Below, in pieces: positions 33,837 to 43,481 of a stretch of DNA of 64,000 nucleotides. A program made the position numbers and the translations under genes. Origin of the DNA: JB111 sp049856295 (GTDB taxonomy: Bacteria; Actinomycetota; Actinomycetes; Actinomycetales; Actinomycetaceae); assembly GCF_049856295.1 (NCBI RefSeq), contig NZ_JBNDMZ010000003.1:124001-188000 (forward strand). Reading direction: 5' to 3'. Position 1 is the stretch's first letter. Each line of letters opens with the position of its first letter. The notes beneath the pieces were generated by a model that saw nothing but the letters and a program-made list of their open reading frames with translations, was not told where the DNA came from and searched no databases.

Positions 33837-33869
33837 GGCGGACGGCGGGCGGAGGTCCGCCCGTCCGCC
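33837..33869 (-). terminator. Terminator hairpin of the nuo-prenyl synthase operon
   Basis: GGCGGACGG plus GCGGA (with a 3-base bulge) pair with TCCGCCCGTCCGCC, around a 2-nt loop. It lies 5 nt past the stop of the prenyl synthase gene, the last gene of the operon. Confidence 0.6.
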
Positions 33870-33874
33870 GACGG

Positions 33875-34870
33875 TCAGCCGATGCGGTCGACGAGCATCG
33901 TCGCGAGCTCGGACAGGCCGTCCTTCACCTCGCCGGCGGGGAGCACGGCGAGCTCGGCCACCGCGTCGTCGGCCCAGCGCCGCGCGACCTCCCGGGACTC
34001 CTCGAGCACCTCGTGGTCGCGCAGGGCCGACACGGCCGCGGCCAGCTCGGCGTCCCCGGACAGGTCGCCCTCGAGGAGGGTGAGCGCCCGCTCCCCCGCC
34101 TCGTCGAGCGTGCCGGCTGCGCGGCGGGCCCGCAGCAGGAGCACGGGCATCGTGGCCACGCCCTCGCGCAGGTCGGTGCCGGGCACCTTGCCGGACTCCT
34201 CGGGGTCGGAGGCGACGTCGATGACGTCGTCGGCGAGCTGGAACGCCACCCCGACCTTCTCCCCGAAGGCGGCGACGGCGTCGGCCTGGGCCTGGTCCGC
34301 GCCGGAGAACCGGGCGCCGTAGTAGGCGGCCGAGGAGATGAGCGAGCCCGTCTTGTCGGCGAGGACCCGCAGGTAGTGCTCGATCGCGTCGTCGCCCTCG
34401 ACCGGTCCCACCGTCTCGTGGAGCTGGCCCAGGCACAGGCGCTCGAAGGTGGCCGCATGGAGCTGGACGGCCTCGGCGCCGAGGGACGCCACGAGCGAGG
34501 AGGCCCGGGCGAACAGGAGGTCGCCGGTGAGGATGGCGACGTTGTTGCCCCACACGACGTGCGCGGCCGGCACCCCGCGGCGCACCTCGGCCGAGTCCAT
34601 GATGTCGTCGTGGTACAGCGTGGCCAGGTGGGTGAGCTCGACGGCCACGGCGGCGCGGACGACCTCGTCGCCGGCCCCGGACCCGAGCTGGGACGTCACC
34701 ACGGTGAGCAGGGGACGCAGGCGCTTGCCGCCGGCGTCCGACAGGTGCGCGGCGGGCTCCTCCGTCAGCCGGTCGGCGCCGCGCACGGCCGCCGCCAGGC
34801 GTTCCTCCACCTCGGCGAGAGCGGGGTCGACCTGCTCCAGCCGGGCGGAGATGAGCTCGAGCCTGCTCAC
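33875..34870 (-). CDS. Polyprenyl diphosphate synthase (trans, long chain)
   Basis: 331 residues from a GTG that overlaps the nuoN stop (GTGA). Both Asp-rich motifs are intact: D88-D-I-M-D92 (first, after L-Y-H) and D214-D-V-I-D218 (second, after Q-L-A). G-G-K-R-L-R-P at 47-53 is the conserved isoprenyl-diphosphate-binding block. Small residues precede the first motif, as in long-chain synthases. The enzyme condenses IPP units to make the menaquinone side chain. Fusion to the end of complex I, with MenA and other Men genes nearby, supports a quinone rather than a carotenoid role. Chain length cannot be read with confidence. Confidence 0.93.
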   Translation of the reverse strand: MSRLELISARLEQVDPALAEVEERLAAAVRGADRLTEEPAAHLSDAGGKRLRPLLTVVTSQLGSGAGDEVVRAAVAVELTHLATLYHDDIMDSAEVRRGVPAAHVVWGNNVAILTGDLLFARASSLVASLGAEAVQLHAATFERLCLGQLHETVGPVEGDDAIEHYLRVLADKTGSLISSAAYYGARFSGADQAQADAVAAFGEKVGVAFQLADDVIDVASDPEESGKVPGTDLREGVATMPVLLLRARRAAGTLDEAGERALTLLEGDLSGDAELAAAVSALRDHEVLEESREVARRWADDAVAELAVLPAGEVKDGLSELATMLVDRIG

Positions 34871-36456
34871 AGGACGAAGACCGCGGCGTCGGTGAGGAGC
34901 TCGAGCACGGGACCAGGGTAGACGCCCAGGGCGACGGTCGCGACGGCGCAGACCACGACGGCGACGATCGTCAGGCCCTCGGAGGACACGACGGTCACGC
35001 CCTCGTCCTTCGGCTCCTCGAAGAACATGAGCACGACGAGGCGGAAGTAGAAGAACGCGGTCGCGGCGGAGGCGAGGACGGCGAGCACGACGAGGACCGC
35101 GTCGCCCCCCGCGATGCCGGCGCTGAACACGGCGAACTTGCCGACGAACCCGGCGGTGAGCGGGATGCCCGCGAAGGACAGCAGGAAGACGAGCATCGAC
35201 ACCGCGATCGCCGGGCGGCGCCGACCGATGCCGGCCCACTGGTCGATGCGCGTGGCCTCGCCGGTGACCGAGCCCGCGGCGTCCGTCTCGCGCACCAGGG
35301 TGACGAGGCCGAACGCGCCGACCGTGGCCACGCCGTAGGCCAGCAGGTAGAAGATGACCGACCCGATGCCCGCCGAGGTCAGCGAGAAGACGCCGATGAG
35401 CACGAAGCCCGCGTGGGCGATCGAGCTGTAGGCGAGCATCCGCTTGATGTCCGTCTGGATGATGCCCATGACGGTGCCGACGAGCATCGTGAGGATGACG
35501 ATCGTCCACACGACCGGCTCGAGGTCCCAGCCCAGGCCCGGCGCGACGACGTAGACGAACCGCAGCATCGCGCCGAAGGCGGCGATCTTCGTGGCGGCGG
35601 CCATGAAGCCGGTGACCGGGGTCGGGGCGCCGGTGTAGACGTCCGGGGTCCACGCGTGGAACGGCACGGCGCCGACCTTGAAGAGCAGGCCGACGAGGAC
35701 GAGCACGACCCCGGGCAGGAGCAGCGAGTCCAGCCCCGGCGTCGAGGGCACGGCGGCCGCGATGTCGGTCAGCCGCAGCGAGCCGGCGAACCCGTAGAGC
35801 AGCGCGATGCCCATGAGGAAGAACGCCGAGGCGAACGCGCCGAGGATGAAGTACTTGATCGCGGCCTCCTGCGAGAGGAGGCGGCGGCGCCGCGCGGTGG
35901 CGGCCAGCACGTACAGCGGCAGCGAGAGGACCTCGAGCGCGACGAAGAGCGTGATGAGGTCGCCCGCCGCGGGGAAGACCATCATGCCGGTGAGCGAGAA
36001 GAGCGTGAGCGGGAAGATCTCCGACTGCGTGAGGCCGGCGCGGGCGGCGGCCTCGCTCTCGGCCGAGCCCGGGCGGGCGGCGGCCTGGGGCGCGAACGCC
36101 CCCTCGCGGGTCTCCGTGCGGTCCGCCATGACGAGCACGGCGAGCAGGGCGCTGACGAGCAGGACCGCCTGGATCGCGAGGGACGGCAGGTCCTCGACGT
36201 ACGCGCCGCCGGTGACGACCTCGGTGGGCGCCTCGGCGCCGTGGACGGTCGCCAGGCGCCAGACGACGGCGACGAGGCCGGCGGCGATCGCGAGGAGGGC
36301 GAAGGGCACCTGGACGCCCCGGCGCGCGGTACGCGGGAGGAACGCCTCGAGCAGGACGCCGACGACGGCCGCCCCGCCGACGATGAGCACCGGGACGAGC
36401 GGCGCCCAGGCGATGGTCGGTGCGACGAAGGCGGTCGCGCTCAGGGCGGCGGTCAC
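34867..36456 (-). CDS. nuoN: NADH-quinone oxidoreductase subunit N
   Basis: 529 residues, antiporter-like membrane subunit of complex I. GTG start overlaps the nuoM stop. Fourteen helices with the proton-channel Lys region A-A-I-K-Y-F and F-K-V-G-A-V-P-F-H-x-W-x-P-D-V-Y are present. A charged, Ala-rich loop at about 110-140 (after M-A-D-R-T-E-T) is longer than in E. coli and would face the membrane surface. Last nuo gene; the prenyl synthase is coupled to its stop. Confidence 0.96.
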   Translation of the reverse strand: MTAALSATAFVAPTIAWAPLVPVLIVGGAAVVGVLLEAFLPRTARRGVQVPFALLAIAAGLVAVVWRLATVHGAEAPTEVVTGGAYVEDLPSLAIQAVLLVSALLAVLVMADRTETREGAFAPQAAARPGSAESEAAARAGLTQSEIFPLTLFSLTGMMVFPAAGDLITLFVALEVLSLPLYVLAATARRRRLLSQEAAIKYFILGAFASAFFLMGIALLYGFAGSLRLTDIAAAVPSTPGLDSLLLPGVVLVLVGLLFKVGAVPFHAWTPDVYTGAPTPVTGFMAAATKIAAFGAMLRFVYVVAPGLGWDLEPVVWTIVILTMLVGTVMGIIQTDIKRMLAYSSIAHAGFVLIGVFSLTSAGIGSVIFYLLAYGVATVGAFGLVTLVRETDAAGSVTGEATRIDQWAGIGRRRPAIAVSMLVFLLSFAGIPLTAGFVGKFAVFSAGIAGGDAVLVVLAVLASAATAFFYFRLVVLMFFEEPKDEGVTVVSSEGLTIVAVVVCAVATVALGVYPGPVLELLTDAAVFVL

Positions 36457-38078
36457 AGGGCGCTCCCCACGGTCGAGATCGGGCTGGACTGGGCGGCGTC
36501 AGCGGCAGCGGCGTCCGCGCCGTCGGCGAGGACGACCACCTGCTCGGCCACGGGCTGGATCAGCTCGACGACCGGCGCCGGGAAGAGGCCGAGCGCGAGC
36601 ACGCCCGCGACGAGCAGCCCCATGACGGTGCGCTCCGTCCCGGTCAGGTCACGCAGGGCGTCGGCGCGCCGGCGGGGTTCGCCGTCGGGCCGTGACTCGC
36701 CGTCCGTGACGCCCGCGCCCACGGGTGCCGGGCCGGTGAAGATCTGCTGGTACGGCATGAGGACGTAGAGGGCGGCGAGGACGACGCCGACGACGGCGAA
36801 CGCCGCCGCGATCCAGCTGACCTCGAACGTGCCGAGCAGGACCATGTACTCGCCCCAGAAGCCGGACAGGCCGGGCAGGGCGATCGAGGCCAGGCCCATG
36901 ACGAGCCACGTGCCGGCGAGCACCGGGACGACGCGCTGGTAGCCGCCGAAGGAGGCGATCCGCTGCGTGCCGCCGCGTCGCACGAGGTACTCGGAGCCGA
37001 GGAACATGCCGGCGGTCGACAGGCCGTGGGCGACCATGTAGAACATCGCGCCGGTCAGGGCCACCTCGGAGCCGACGAAGACGCCGAGCACGATGAACCC
37101 GAAGTGGGACACCGAGGTGAAGGCGACGAGCCGCATGACGTCCTGCTGGCCGAGCGCGAGGAGCGCCCCGTAGAGGATCGAGATGACCGCGAGGACGATC
37201 ATCGCGGGCGCGGCCCACGCGACCTGCTCGGGGAAGATCGTCAGCAGCAGCGTGATCATGCCGAAGGTGCCGACCTTGTCCATGACGCCGACGAGCAGCG
37301 TGGAGACGCCGCCCGGGGACTGCTCGGCGGTGTCGGGCAGCCACGTGTGGACGGGCACCATCGGCGCCTTGATGGCGAACGCGACGAGGAACGCGAGGAA
37401 GATGAGGCGCGCCGTCGTGTCGGACGTCCCGGCCATCGCGCCCGCGAGGTTGTCGACGAGGAAGCCCTCGGGGCCGCCGGGGCCCTGGAGGTAGAGGGCG
37501 ACGACGCCGGCGAGCATGATGAGCCCGCCCGCGAGCGAGTAGAGCAGGAACTTGATCGCGGCCGCGCGGCGCCGGGCCCCGCCGTACATCCCGACGAGCA
37601 GGAAGATCGGCAGCAGCATCGCCTCGAAGAGGACGTAGAACAGGAAGACGTCCCGGGCCGCGAAGACGGCGACGAGGATGCCCTCGAGGATGAGGACGAG
37701 CGCGACGTAGGTGGCGGTGCGCCGCTCGGTCGTCGCGTCGTCGTCGCCGGCGCGCACGGGGACGCCCGAGATCAGGACGACGACGACGAGGAACGCGGTG
37801 AGCAGCAGCATCGCCACACCGAGGCCGTCGACGCCGAGCGCGTAGGACACGCCCAGCTGCGGGATCCAGGCGACCTGCTCGGTCAGCTGATGCTCACCGG
37901 CGGCGCCGAGGTCGAAGTCGGTGGCCACGGCGGCGATCGTGCCCGCGAGGACGAGCAGGGACACGCCGAGGCCGACGGGCCGGGCGACGCGGCGCAGCCC
38001 GGGGACGAGGAGCAGCGCGCCGGCGACCACCGGGACGGCGATCAGCAGCGTGAGCCACGGGAGGGTAGCGGTGTTCAC
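36453..38078 (-). CDS. nuoM: NADH-quinone oxidoreductase subunit M
   Basis: 541 residues starting with GTG. The antiporter core shows L-F-E-A-M-L-L-P with the conserved Glu, A-A-I-K-F-L-L-Y and I-K-A-P-M-V-P-V-H-T-W-L-P-D. It pumps protons in the membrane arm beside NuoL and NuoN. The C-terminus has a charged insert before the last helix and an Asp/Ala-rich end. 24 nt separate it from nuoL and a 4-nt overlap links it to nuoN. Confidence 0.97.
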   Translation of the reverse strand: MNTATLPWLTLLIAVPVVAGALLLVPGLRRVARPVGLGVSLLVLAGTIAAVATDFDLGAAGEHQLTEQVAWIPQLGVSYALGVDGLGVAMLLLTAFLVVVVLISGVPVRAGDDDATTERRTATYVALVLILEGILVAVFAARDVFLFYVLFEAMLLPIFLLVGMYGGARRRAAAIKFLLYSLAGGLIMLAGVVALYLQGPGGPEGFLVDNLAGAMAGTSDTTARLIFLAFLVAFAIKAPMVPVHTWLPDTAEQSPGGVSTLLVGVMDKVGTFGMITLLLTIFPEQVAWAAPAMIVLAVISILYGALLALGQQDVMRLVAFTSVSHFGFIVLGVFVGSEVALTGAMFYMVAHGLSTAGMFLGSEYLVRRGGTQRIASFGGYQRVVPVLAGTWLVMGLASIALPGLSGFWGEYMVLLGTFEVSWIAAAFAVVGVVLAALYVLMPYQQIFTGPAPVGAGVTDGESRPDGEPRRRADALRDLTGTERTVMGLLVAGVLALGLFPAPVVELIQPVAEQVVVLADGADAAAADAAQSSPISTVGSAL

Positions 38079-38102
38079 AGGTTCGGTTCCTCTTCCCTCG
38101 GC

Positions 38103-40070
38103 CTAGAGACGCCAGGCCAGGACGGCGAGCAGGGCGAGCACGGTGCCGGCCGTCATCAGTGCGGCGTAGCTGCGGACGAATCCGTTCTGGAGCCTGCCCA
38201 GGAGGCGGCCCAGACCGGCGGTGGCCGAGGCGGTGCCCATGACGGCGCCGTCGACGACTCCCCGGTCGGCCTCGACGAGGCCGCGCGTGAGCTGCTGGCC
38301 CGGGCGCATGAAGATGCCCTCGTTGACGGCGTCCTGGTACAGGTCGTTGCGGGCGGCGGTGACGAGCACGTTGCCGGCGGGGGCCACGGCGGGCACCTCG
38401 CGGCGCGCGTACATCGCCCAGGCGATGACGGCGCCGAGCAGGACGATCGCGATCGTGGCGCCCATGATGACCGGGACCGCGAGGACCGGGTCGGCGTGCT
38501 CGTGGTGGCCGGTCACCGGCTCGAGCCAGGTGACGAACCCGCCGCCGAGCTGGAGCGCGAAGCCCAGGCCCACCGAGCCGATCGCGAGGACGATCATCGG
38601 GACGGTCATCAGCCACGGCGACTCGTGCGGGTGGACCTCGGAGCCCTCCTCAGCGGTGGTCCAGCGGCGCTTCCCGTGGAAGGTCATGAAGAACAGCCGG
38701 GACATGTAGAAGGCCGTGATGCCGGCACCGATCAGCGTGACCATGCCGAAGACCCACGGCTCCCAGCCGGCGTGGCCGTCCTGGGGCACGAACGCGGTCT
38801 CGATGATCTTGTCCTTCGACCAGAAGCCGGAGAACGGCGGGATGCCGAGGATCGCGAGCCAACCCAGGCCGAACGTGATCCACGTGATCGGCATGACCTT
38901 CGACAGGCCGCCGAACCGGCGCATGTCGACCTGGTCGTTCATCCCGTGCATGACCGAGCCGGCCCCGAGGAACATGCCGGCCTTGAAGAAGCCGTGCGTG
39001 ACGAGGTGGAAGATCGCGAACGCGTAGCCGATCGGGCCGAGCCCCGCGGCGAGGATCATGTACCCGATCTGGGACATCGTCGAGGCGGCGAGGACCTTCT
39101 TGAGGTCGTCCTTCGCGCAGCCGACGATCGCGCCGAACAGCAGCGTGATCGCGCCGACGACCGCGACGACCATCCGCGCGTCCGGCGTGAGGTCGAAGAT
39201 CGGGCCGGAGCGCACCACGAGGTAGACGCCGGCGGTGACCATCGTCGCCGCGTGGATGAGCGCCGAGACCGGGGTGGGGCCGGCCATCGCGTCGCCGAGC
39301 CAGGCCTGGAGCGGGAACTGCGCCGACTTGCCGCACGCGGCGAGCAGGAGGAGCAGCCCGATGACGGTGAGCAGGCCGGTCGACGCGGCGGGCGCGGTCT
39401 CGGCCACGCCGGCGAAGCTGACGGTGTCCAGGCCGGCGAACATCGCGGCCATCGCCATGAGCAGGCCCATGTCGCCGACGCGGTTCATGACGAACGCCTT
39501 CTTCGCCGCGACCGCGTACTCGGGCACGTGGTTCCAGAACCCGATGAGCAGGTACGAGGCGAGGCCCACGCCCTCCCAGCCGACGAACAGCACGAGGTAG
39601 CTGTTGCCGAGGACGAGCAGGAGCATCGCCGCGACGAAGAGGTTGAGGTAGGCGAAGAACCGGCGCCGGTCGCGGTCGTGCTCCATGTACGCCACGGCGT
39701 AGATGTGGATGAGCGTGCCGACGAGCGTGACGAGCAGGACGAACGTCATCGACAGCGGGTCGATCCGCATCCCGAGGGAGACGTCGAGCGTGCCGGCGGG
39801 CAGCAGGTCGTACAGGTGGAGGTCCATGACACGGTCCCCCGCGTCGCGACCGAGCATGTCGACCGTGATCCAGGCGGCGACGACGAAGGTCGCGGCGGAG
39901 GCGAGGACGCCGAGCCAGTGGCCCCAGGCGTTCGCGGCGCGGCCGGACAGCAGCAGGACCGCTGCGCCGACGAGCGGCACGGCGACGAGCAGCCAGGCCA
40001 GGCTCGCGGGGCCGTCGGCGGCCACGGGCGCGGCGACCTCGGTGACGGCGTGAAGGGTGGCGGTGGTCAT
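38103..40070 (-). CDS. nuoL: NADH-quinone oxidoreductase subunit L
   Basis: 655 residues, the longest antiporter-like subunit, with the C-terminal extension expected for the lateral helix. Conserved blocks include L-F-V-G-W-E-G-V-G-L-A-S-Y-L-L-I-G-F-W, A-A-K-K-A-F-V-M-N-R-V-G-D and A-L-I-H-A-A-T-M-V-T-A-G-V-Y. ATG start lies 10 nt beyond nuoK. A His-rich external loop (G-H-H-E-H-A-D) is present near residue 520. Confidence 0.97.
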   Translation of the reverse strand: MTTATLHAVTEVAAPVAADGPASLAWLLVAVPLVGAAVLLLSGRAANAWGHWLGVLASAATFVVAAWITVDMLGRDAGDRVMDLHLYDLLPAGTLDVSLGMRIDPLSMTFVLLVTLVGTLIHIYAVAYMEHDRDRRRFFAYLNLFVAAMLLLVLGNSYLVLFVGWEGVGLASYLLIGFWNHVPEYAVAAKKAFVMNRVGDMGLLMAMAAMFAGLDTVSFAGVAETAPAASTGLLTVIGLLLLLAACGKSAQFPLQAWLGDAMAGPTPVSALIHAATMVTAGVYLVVRSGPIFDLTPDARMVVAVVGAITLLFGAIVGCAKDDLKKVLAASTMSQIGYMILAAGLGPIGYAFAIFHLVTHGFFKAGMFLGAGSVMHGMNDQVDMRRFGGLSKVMPITWITFGLGWLAILGIPPFSGFWSKDKIIETAFVPQDGHAGWEPWVFGMVTLIGAGITAFYMSRLFFMTFHGKRRWTTAEEGSEVHPHESPWLMTVPMIVLAIGSVGLGFALQLGGGFVTWLEPVTGHHEHADPVLAVPVIMGATIAIVLLGAVIAWAMYARREVPAVAPAGNVLVTAARNDLYQDAVNEGIFMRPGQQLTRGLVEADRGVVDGAVMGTASATAGLGRLLGRLQNGFVRSYAALMTAGTVLALLAVLAWRL

Positions 40071-40080
40071 CGTGCTCCCT

Positions 40081-40380
40081 TCAGCTCTTCATGAGGTTGA
40101 CGTCGTCGACCGAGGCGGACCGACGGGTGCGGAACACGGACACGATGATCGCCAGGCCGACCACGACCTCGGCCGCGGCGACGACCATGACGAAGAACGC
40201 GGCCACCTGCCCGGTGAGGTCGCCGTGCACGCGCGAGAACGTCACGAGCACGAGGTTGGCCGAGTTGAGCATGAGCTCGACGCCCATGAGCTGGACGATC
40301 GCGTTGCGGCGCACGAGCACCGCCGTGGCGCCGACGGCGAAGAGGATGCCGGCGAGCACCACGTAGTTCATCGGGTTCAT
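40081..40380 (-). CDS. nuoK: NADH-quinone oxidoreductase subunit K
   Basis: 99 residues, three helices, normal length. The first ATG (40380) is preferred over one three codons later because of an upstream GGGGAC site and ATGA coupling to nuoJ. The conserved buried Glu of the proton path is in G-V-E-L-M-L-N-S-A-N-L, and the second in A-A-A-E-V-V-V-G-L-A. Confidence 0.96.
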   Translation of the reverse strand: MNPMNYVVLAGILFAVGATAVLVRRNAIVQLMGVELMLNSANLVLVTFSRVHGDLTGQVAAFFVMVVAAAEVVVGLAIIVSVFRTRRSASVDDVNLMKS

Positions 40381-41387
40381 CGGTCGTCCCCTGCGGTGGT
40401 CTCGGAGCTCTGCTCGGCCGCGGTGCGGGCGGCCTCGGCGCGCGCGGCGCGGCGCCGGGCGACGACCTCGCGACCGGGCGAGCCGGGCACGAGCGGTATC
40501 GGGGCGGGCTCGCCGGGCATGGCGGGCAAGCCGGCGCGACCCACGCTGCGCGTCGCGTCGCGGCCGTGCAGGCCGCGGGCCGGCTCGGTGCGCGACCGGG
40601 CGACGGCGGCCACGGTCTCGGGGCTGACCTCGCCGATCGTGCGCTCCTGCCCGCGGATGCGCAGCACCCGGGGCACGGACTCGACGATCGGCTCGCCCGC
40701 GGCGGACAGGGCCGGCAGGTCGGCGGCGTTGGACCGGGCGTAGACGCCGGGCGTCGGCAGCTGGCCGATCCGGGCGCCGTCCTCCTTGAACGCCCGCATC
40801 TTGGCGGCCTCGACCTCGACCTGCGTGGTCCTCGGCGTGAGCCGCTCGCGGTGGGTGAGGACGACCGCGCCGAGGGCGGCGGTGATGAGCAGGGCGCCCG
40901 TGAGCTCCATCGTGAGGACGAAGTCGCCGAACAGGACGAGCGCCACCCCGACCGGGTTCGAGTCGGCGTTCGCGGCCGCGAGACCCGCCGAGTCGGGCAG
41001 ACCGACGGCCTGGGCCCCGACGCCGACGAGCACGGCGAGCAGGCCGACTCCCCCGACGACCGCGACCCAGCGCTGGTTGCGGATCGTCTCGTGCAGCGAG
41101 TCGGCGGCGTCGACGCCGACGAGCATGAGGACGAAGAGGAAGAGCATCATGATCGCGCCGGTGTAGACGACCACCTGGACGACCCCGAGGAAGGGGGCGC
41201 CCTGGGCCACGTACATCACGGCGAGGCAGAGCATGACGAGGATGAGCGACACGGCGGCGTAGACCGCGCGGCGGGCGAACAGCAGCCCGCTCGAGGCGAT
41301 GACCATGACGGCCGCGAGGACCCAGAACAGCGCGGTCTCGCCGCCGCCGATCTCGCCGGGCACCGTCATGACGGGGGTGGGGGTCAT
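40377..41387 (-). CDS. nuoJ: NADH-quinone oxidoreductase subunit J with long C-terminal tail
   Basis: 336 residues from the ATG at 41387, which overlaps the nuoI stop. Residues 18-178 hold the five NuoJ helices with V-V-Y-T-G-A-I-M-M-L-F-L-F. The remaining ~155 residues are hydrophilic, Pro/Arg/Ala-rich and end in a charged segment. E. coli NuoJ is about 184 residues and ends soon after the last helix. The tail would lie in the cytoplasm near the NuoK-NuoA end of the membrane arm. Its role is unknown. Confidence 0.96.
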   Translation of the reverse strand: MTPTPVMTVPGEIGGGETALFWVLAAVMVIASSGLLFARRAVYAAVSLILVMLCLAVMYVAQGAPFLGVVQVVVYTGAIMMLFLFVLMLVGVDAADSLHETIRNQRWVAVVGGVGLLAVLVGVGAQAVGLPDSAGLAAANADSNPVGVALVLFGDFVLTMELTGALLITAALGAVVLTHRERLTPRTTQVEVEAAKMRAFKEDGARIGQLPTPGVYARSNAADLPALSAAGEPIVESVPRVLRIRGQERTIGEVSPETVAAVARSRTEPARGLHGRDATRSVGRAGLPAMPGEPAPIPLVPGSPGREVVARRRAARAEAARTAAEQSSETTAGDDR

Positions 41388-42103
41388 CGCGCGGTCCCCT
41401 TCGCACCTGCGGCCACGGCCTCGCGGGCGGAGGCGAGCGTCTCGTCGTCGGGCCGGTGGGTCTCGACCCACTCGACCTGCTCGGCGGTGGGGCCGGTGAC
41501 CTCGCCGCGGTAGTAGTCGGCGTCGGTCGCTCCGGCCACCATCGGGTGGGGGGCGGCGAGCATGCCGTCGGCCATCGGCGCGAGCAGGTCGCCCTTCTCG
41601 TAGATGAGGCCCTCGCGGGTGGGTCCGGCCAGCTCGAAGTCGTTGGACATCGTCAGGGCGCGGGTCGGGCAGGCCTCGATGCAGTACCCGCAGAAGATGC
41701 AGCGCAGGTAGTTGATCTGGTAGACGCGGCCGTAGCGCTCGCCGGGCGAGTACTGACCGTCGGGGCCGTTCGGGCCCGCCTCGACGTAGATGGCGTCCGC
41801 GGGGCACGCCCACGCGCACAGCTCGCAGCCGATGCACTTCTCGAGCCCGTCGGCGTACCGGTTGAGCAGGTGACGGCCGTGGTAGCGCGGCTGCGTCGGG
41901 GGCTTCTCGAACGGGTACTGGACCGTGCGGGAGGGCCGGAACATCGACGTGATCGTCACGCCGAACCCGGCGACGGGCGCGAGGAGCGACCCCACGGGCC
42001 CGGGGACGTCCGGAGCGAGGCGGATCTCCTCGTCACCGTTGCGCACGACCACGTCGTCCGCGGTGATGCGGCGGCTCAGCTCGGAGCCCTTCTCGTCAGC
42101 CAT
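41384..42103 (-). CDS. nuoI: NADH-quinone oxidoreductase subunit I
   Basis: 239 residues. Two 4Fe-4S ferredoxin motifs, C-I-G-C-E-L-C-A-W-A-C-P and C-I-F-C-G-Y-C-I-E-A-C-P, bind clusters N6a and N6b that pass electrons toward NuoB. The ~60-residue C-terminal extension after the second cluster is typical of actinobacterial NuoI. ATG starts 1 nt after the nuoH stop. Confidence 0.97.
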   Translation of the reverse strand: MADEKGSELSRRITADDVVVRNGDEEIRLAPDVPGPVGSLLAPVAGFGVTITSMFRPSRTVQYPFEKPPTQPRYHGRHLLNRYADGLEKCIGCELCAWACPADAIYVEAGPNGPDGQYSPGERYGRVYQINYLRCIFCGYCIEACPTRALTMSNDFELAGPTREGLIYEKGDLLAPMADGMLAAPHPMVAGATDADYYRGEVTGPTAEQVEWVETHRPDDETLASAREAVAAGAKGTAR

Positions 42104-42104
42104 G

Positions 42105-43481
42105 TCAGGCCTCCTCGGTGGTGGCGTCGGTGGCGGTGCCCCGCTCGGCGGCGCTCGCCCGGGCGCTGCTGGCGACGACCGGCTCGGCGGCGTCGGCCCG
42201 GCGTCGGCCCGCGCGGGGCGACGGGGGCAGGGTCTGGCCGGGCAGCGGCGGGACGGGGAAGCCGCCGGCGAAGGCGTCGAACGGTTCGGGATCGCGCTCC
42301 TCGTCGTCGGGCTCCTTCTTCTCCGGGAGGAGGAAGGTGACGATCATGACGACGACGAGCAGCCCGGCGATGACCGCGAGCAGCTGCCACAGCTCGAAGT
42401 CGCTGAACTGGCGCACCCCCTGGATGATCGCGACCGCGACCAGCCAGACGAGCGCGGCCGGGATGAGGATCTTCCAGCCGAGGTTCATCAGCTGGTCGTA
42501 GCGTACGCGCAGGAGGGTGCCGCGCATCCAGATCATGACGAACATGCAGGCCCAGACCTTGAGCCAGAAGACGAGGAACCCGACGATCGGCGCGGCCCAC
42601 CACACGATGTGGTCCGAGAGGAACGGGATCCGCCAGCCGCCGAGGAACAGCGTGGTCGCGACGGCCGAGACGTTGAACATGTTGACGTACTCGGCGAGGT
42701 AGAACCACGCGAACTTCATCGAGGAGAACTCGATGGAGTGCCCCGCCACGAGCTCGCCCTCGGCCTCGGGCAGGTCGAAGGGCAGCCGGTTGACCTCGGC
42801 GACCATCGAGACCACGTAGATGACGAACGCCGGCAGCAGCGAGATCGCCCACCACACGTTGGTCTGCGCGTCGACGATCTGGGACGTCGCCATCGAGCCG
42901 GACACGAGGAAGACCGAGACGAGCGCGAGGCCCATCGACAGCTCGTAGGAGATGACCTGCGCGGAGGAGCGCACGGCGCCGAGCAGCGGGTAGGTCGAGT
43001 TCGACGACCAGCCGCCCAGCACGATGCCGTACACGCCGAGCGCGGTGATCGCGAGGATGTAGAGCACGGAGACCGGGACGTCGGTCAGCTGCATCGGCGT
43101 CCACCACGTCGGGTCGGCGCCGTTGGTGATGTCCGGACCCATCGGGATGACGGCGAGCACCATGAACGCGCAGAACGCGGCGATGCCGGGCGCGAGCATG
43201 TAGAGGACCCGGTCCGCGCCCTTGAGCTGGATGTCCTCCTTGAGGACGAGCTTGAGGGCGTCGGCGACCGCCTGGAACAGGCCCCACGGGCCGAGCACGT
43301 TGGGTCCCTCGCGGGTCTGCATCTTGCCGAGCCCGCGCCGCTCGACCCACAGCGCCATGAGGACGCCGGTGAGCAGGAGGACGACGATGACGACGGCCTT
43401 GATGAGGGAGATCCACCAGGTGTCGTGGCTGAAGTCCGCCGTCGGCAGCGCCGAGGCGGTGGACATGACCGGGGTGATCAC
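42105..43481 (-). CDS. nuoH: NADH-quinone oxidoreductase subunit H
   Basis: 458 residues from a GTG (43481) with GGAGG 7 nt upstream and GTGA overlap with nuoG; an in-frame ATG five codons in is less well placed. Eight helices with E-R-R-G-L-G-K-M-Q-T-R-E-G-P-N and A-E-V-N-R-L-P-F-D-L-P-E-A-E-G-E-L-V, which form the quinone chamber. About 73 residues after the last helix (386-458) form a soluble acidic-then-basic tail with P-F-D-A-F-A-G-G. Confidence 0.97.
   Translation of the reverse strand: MITPVMSTASALPTADFSHDTWWISLIKAVVIVVLLLTGVLMALWVERRGLGKMQTREGPNVLGPWGLFQAVADALKLVLKEDIQLKGADRVLYMLAPGIAAFCAFMVLAVIPMGPDITNGADPTWWTPMQLTDVPVSVLYILAITALGVYGIVLGGWSSNSTYPLLGAVRSSAQVISYELSMGLALVSVFLVSGSMATSQIVDAQTNVWWAISLLPAFVIYVVSMVAEVNRLPFDLPEAEGELVAGHSIEFSSMKFAWFYLAEYVNMFNVSAVATTLFLGGWRIPFLSDHIVWWAAPIVGFLVFWLKVWACMFVMIWMRGTLLRVRYDQLMNLGWKILIPAALVWLVAVAIIQGVRQFSDFELWQLLAVIAGLLVVVMIVTFLLPEKKEPDDEERDPEPFDAFAGGFPVPPLPGQTLPPSPRAGRRRADAAEPVVASSARASAAERGTATDATTEEA

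Noticed and set aside
37026..40094. 1022-codon plus-strand frame opposite nuoM and nuoL
   Set aside because: Asp/His/Arg-rich mirror of membrane-protein codons; nuoM and nuoL are certain.
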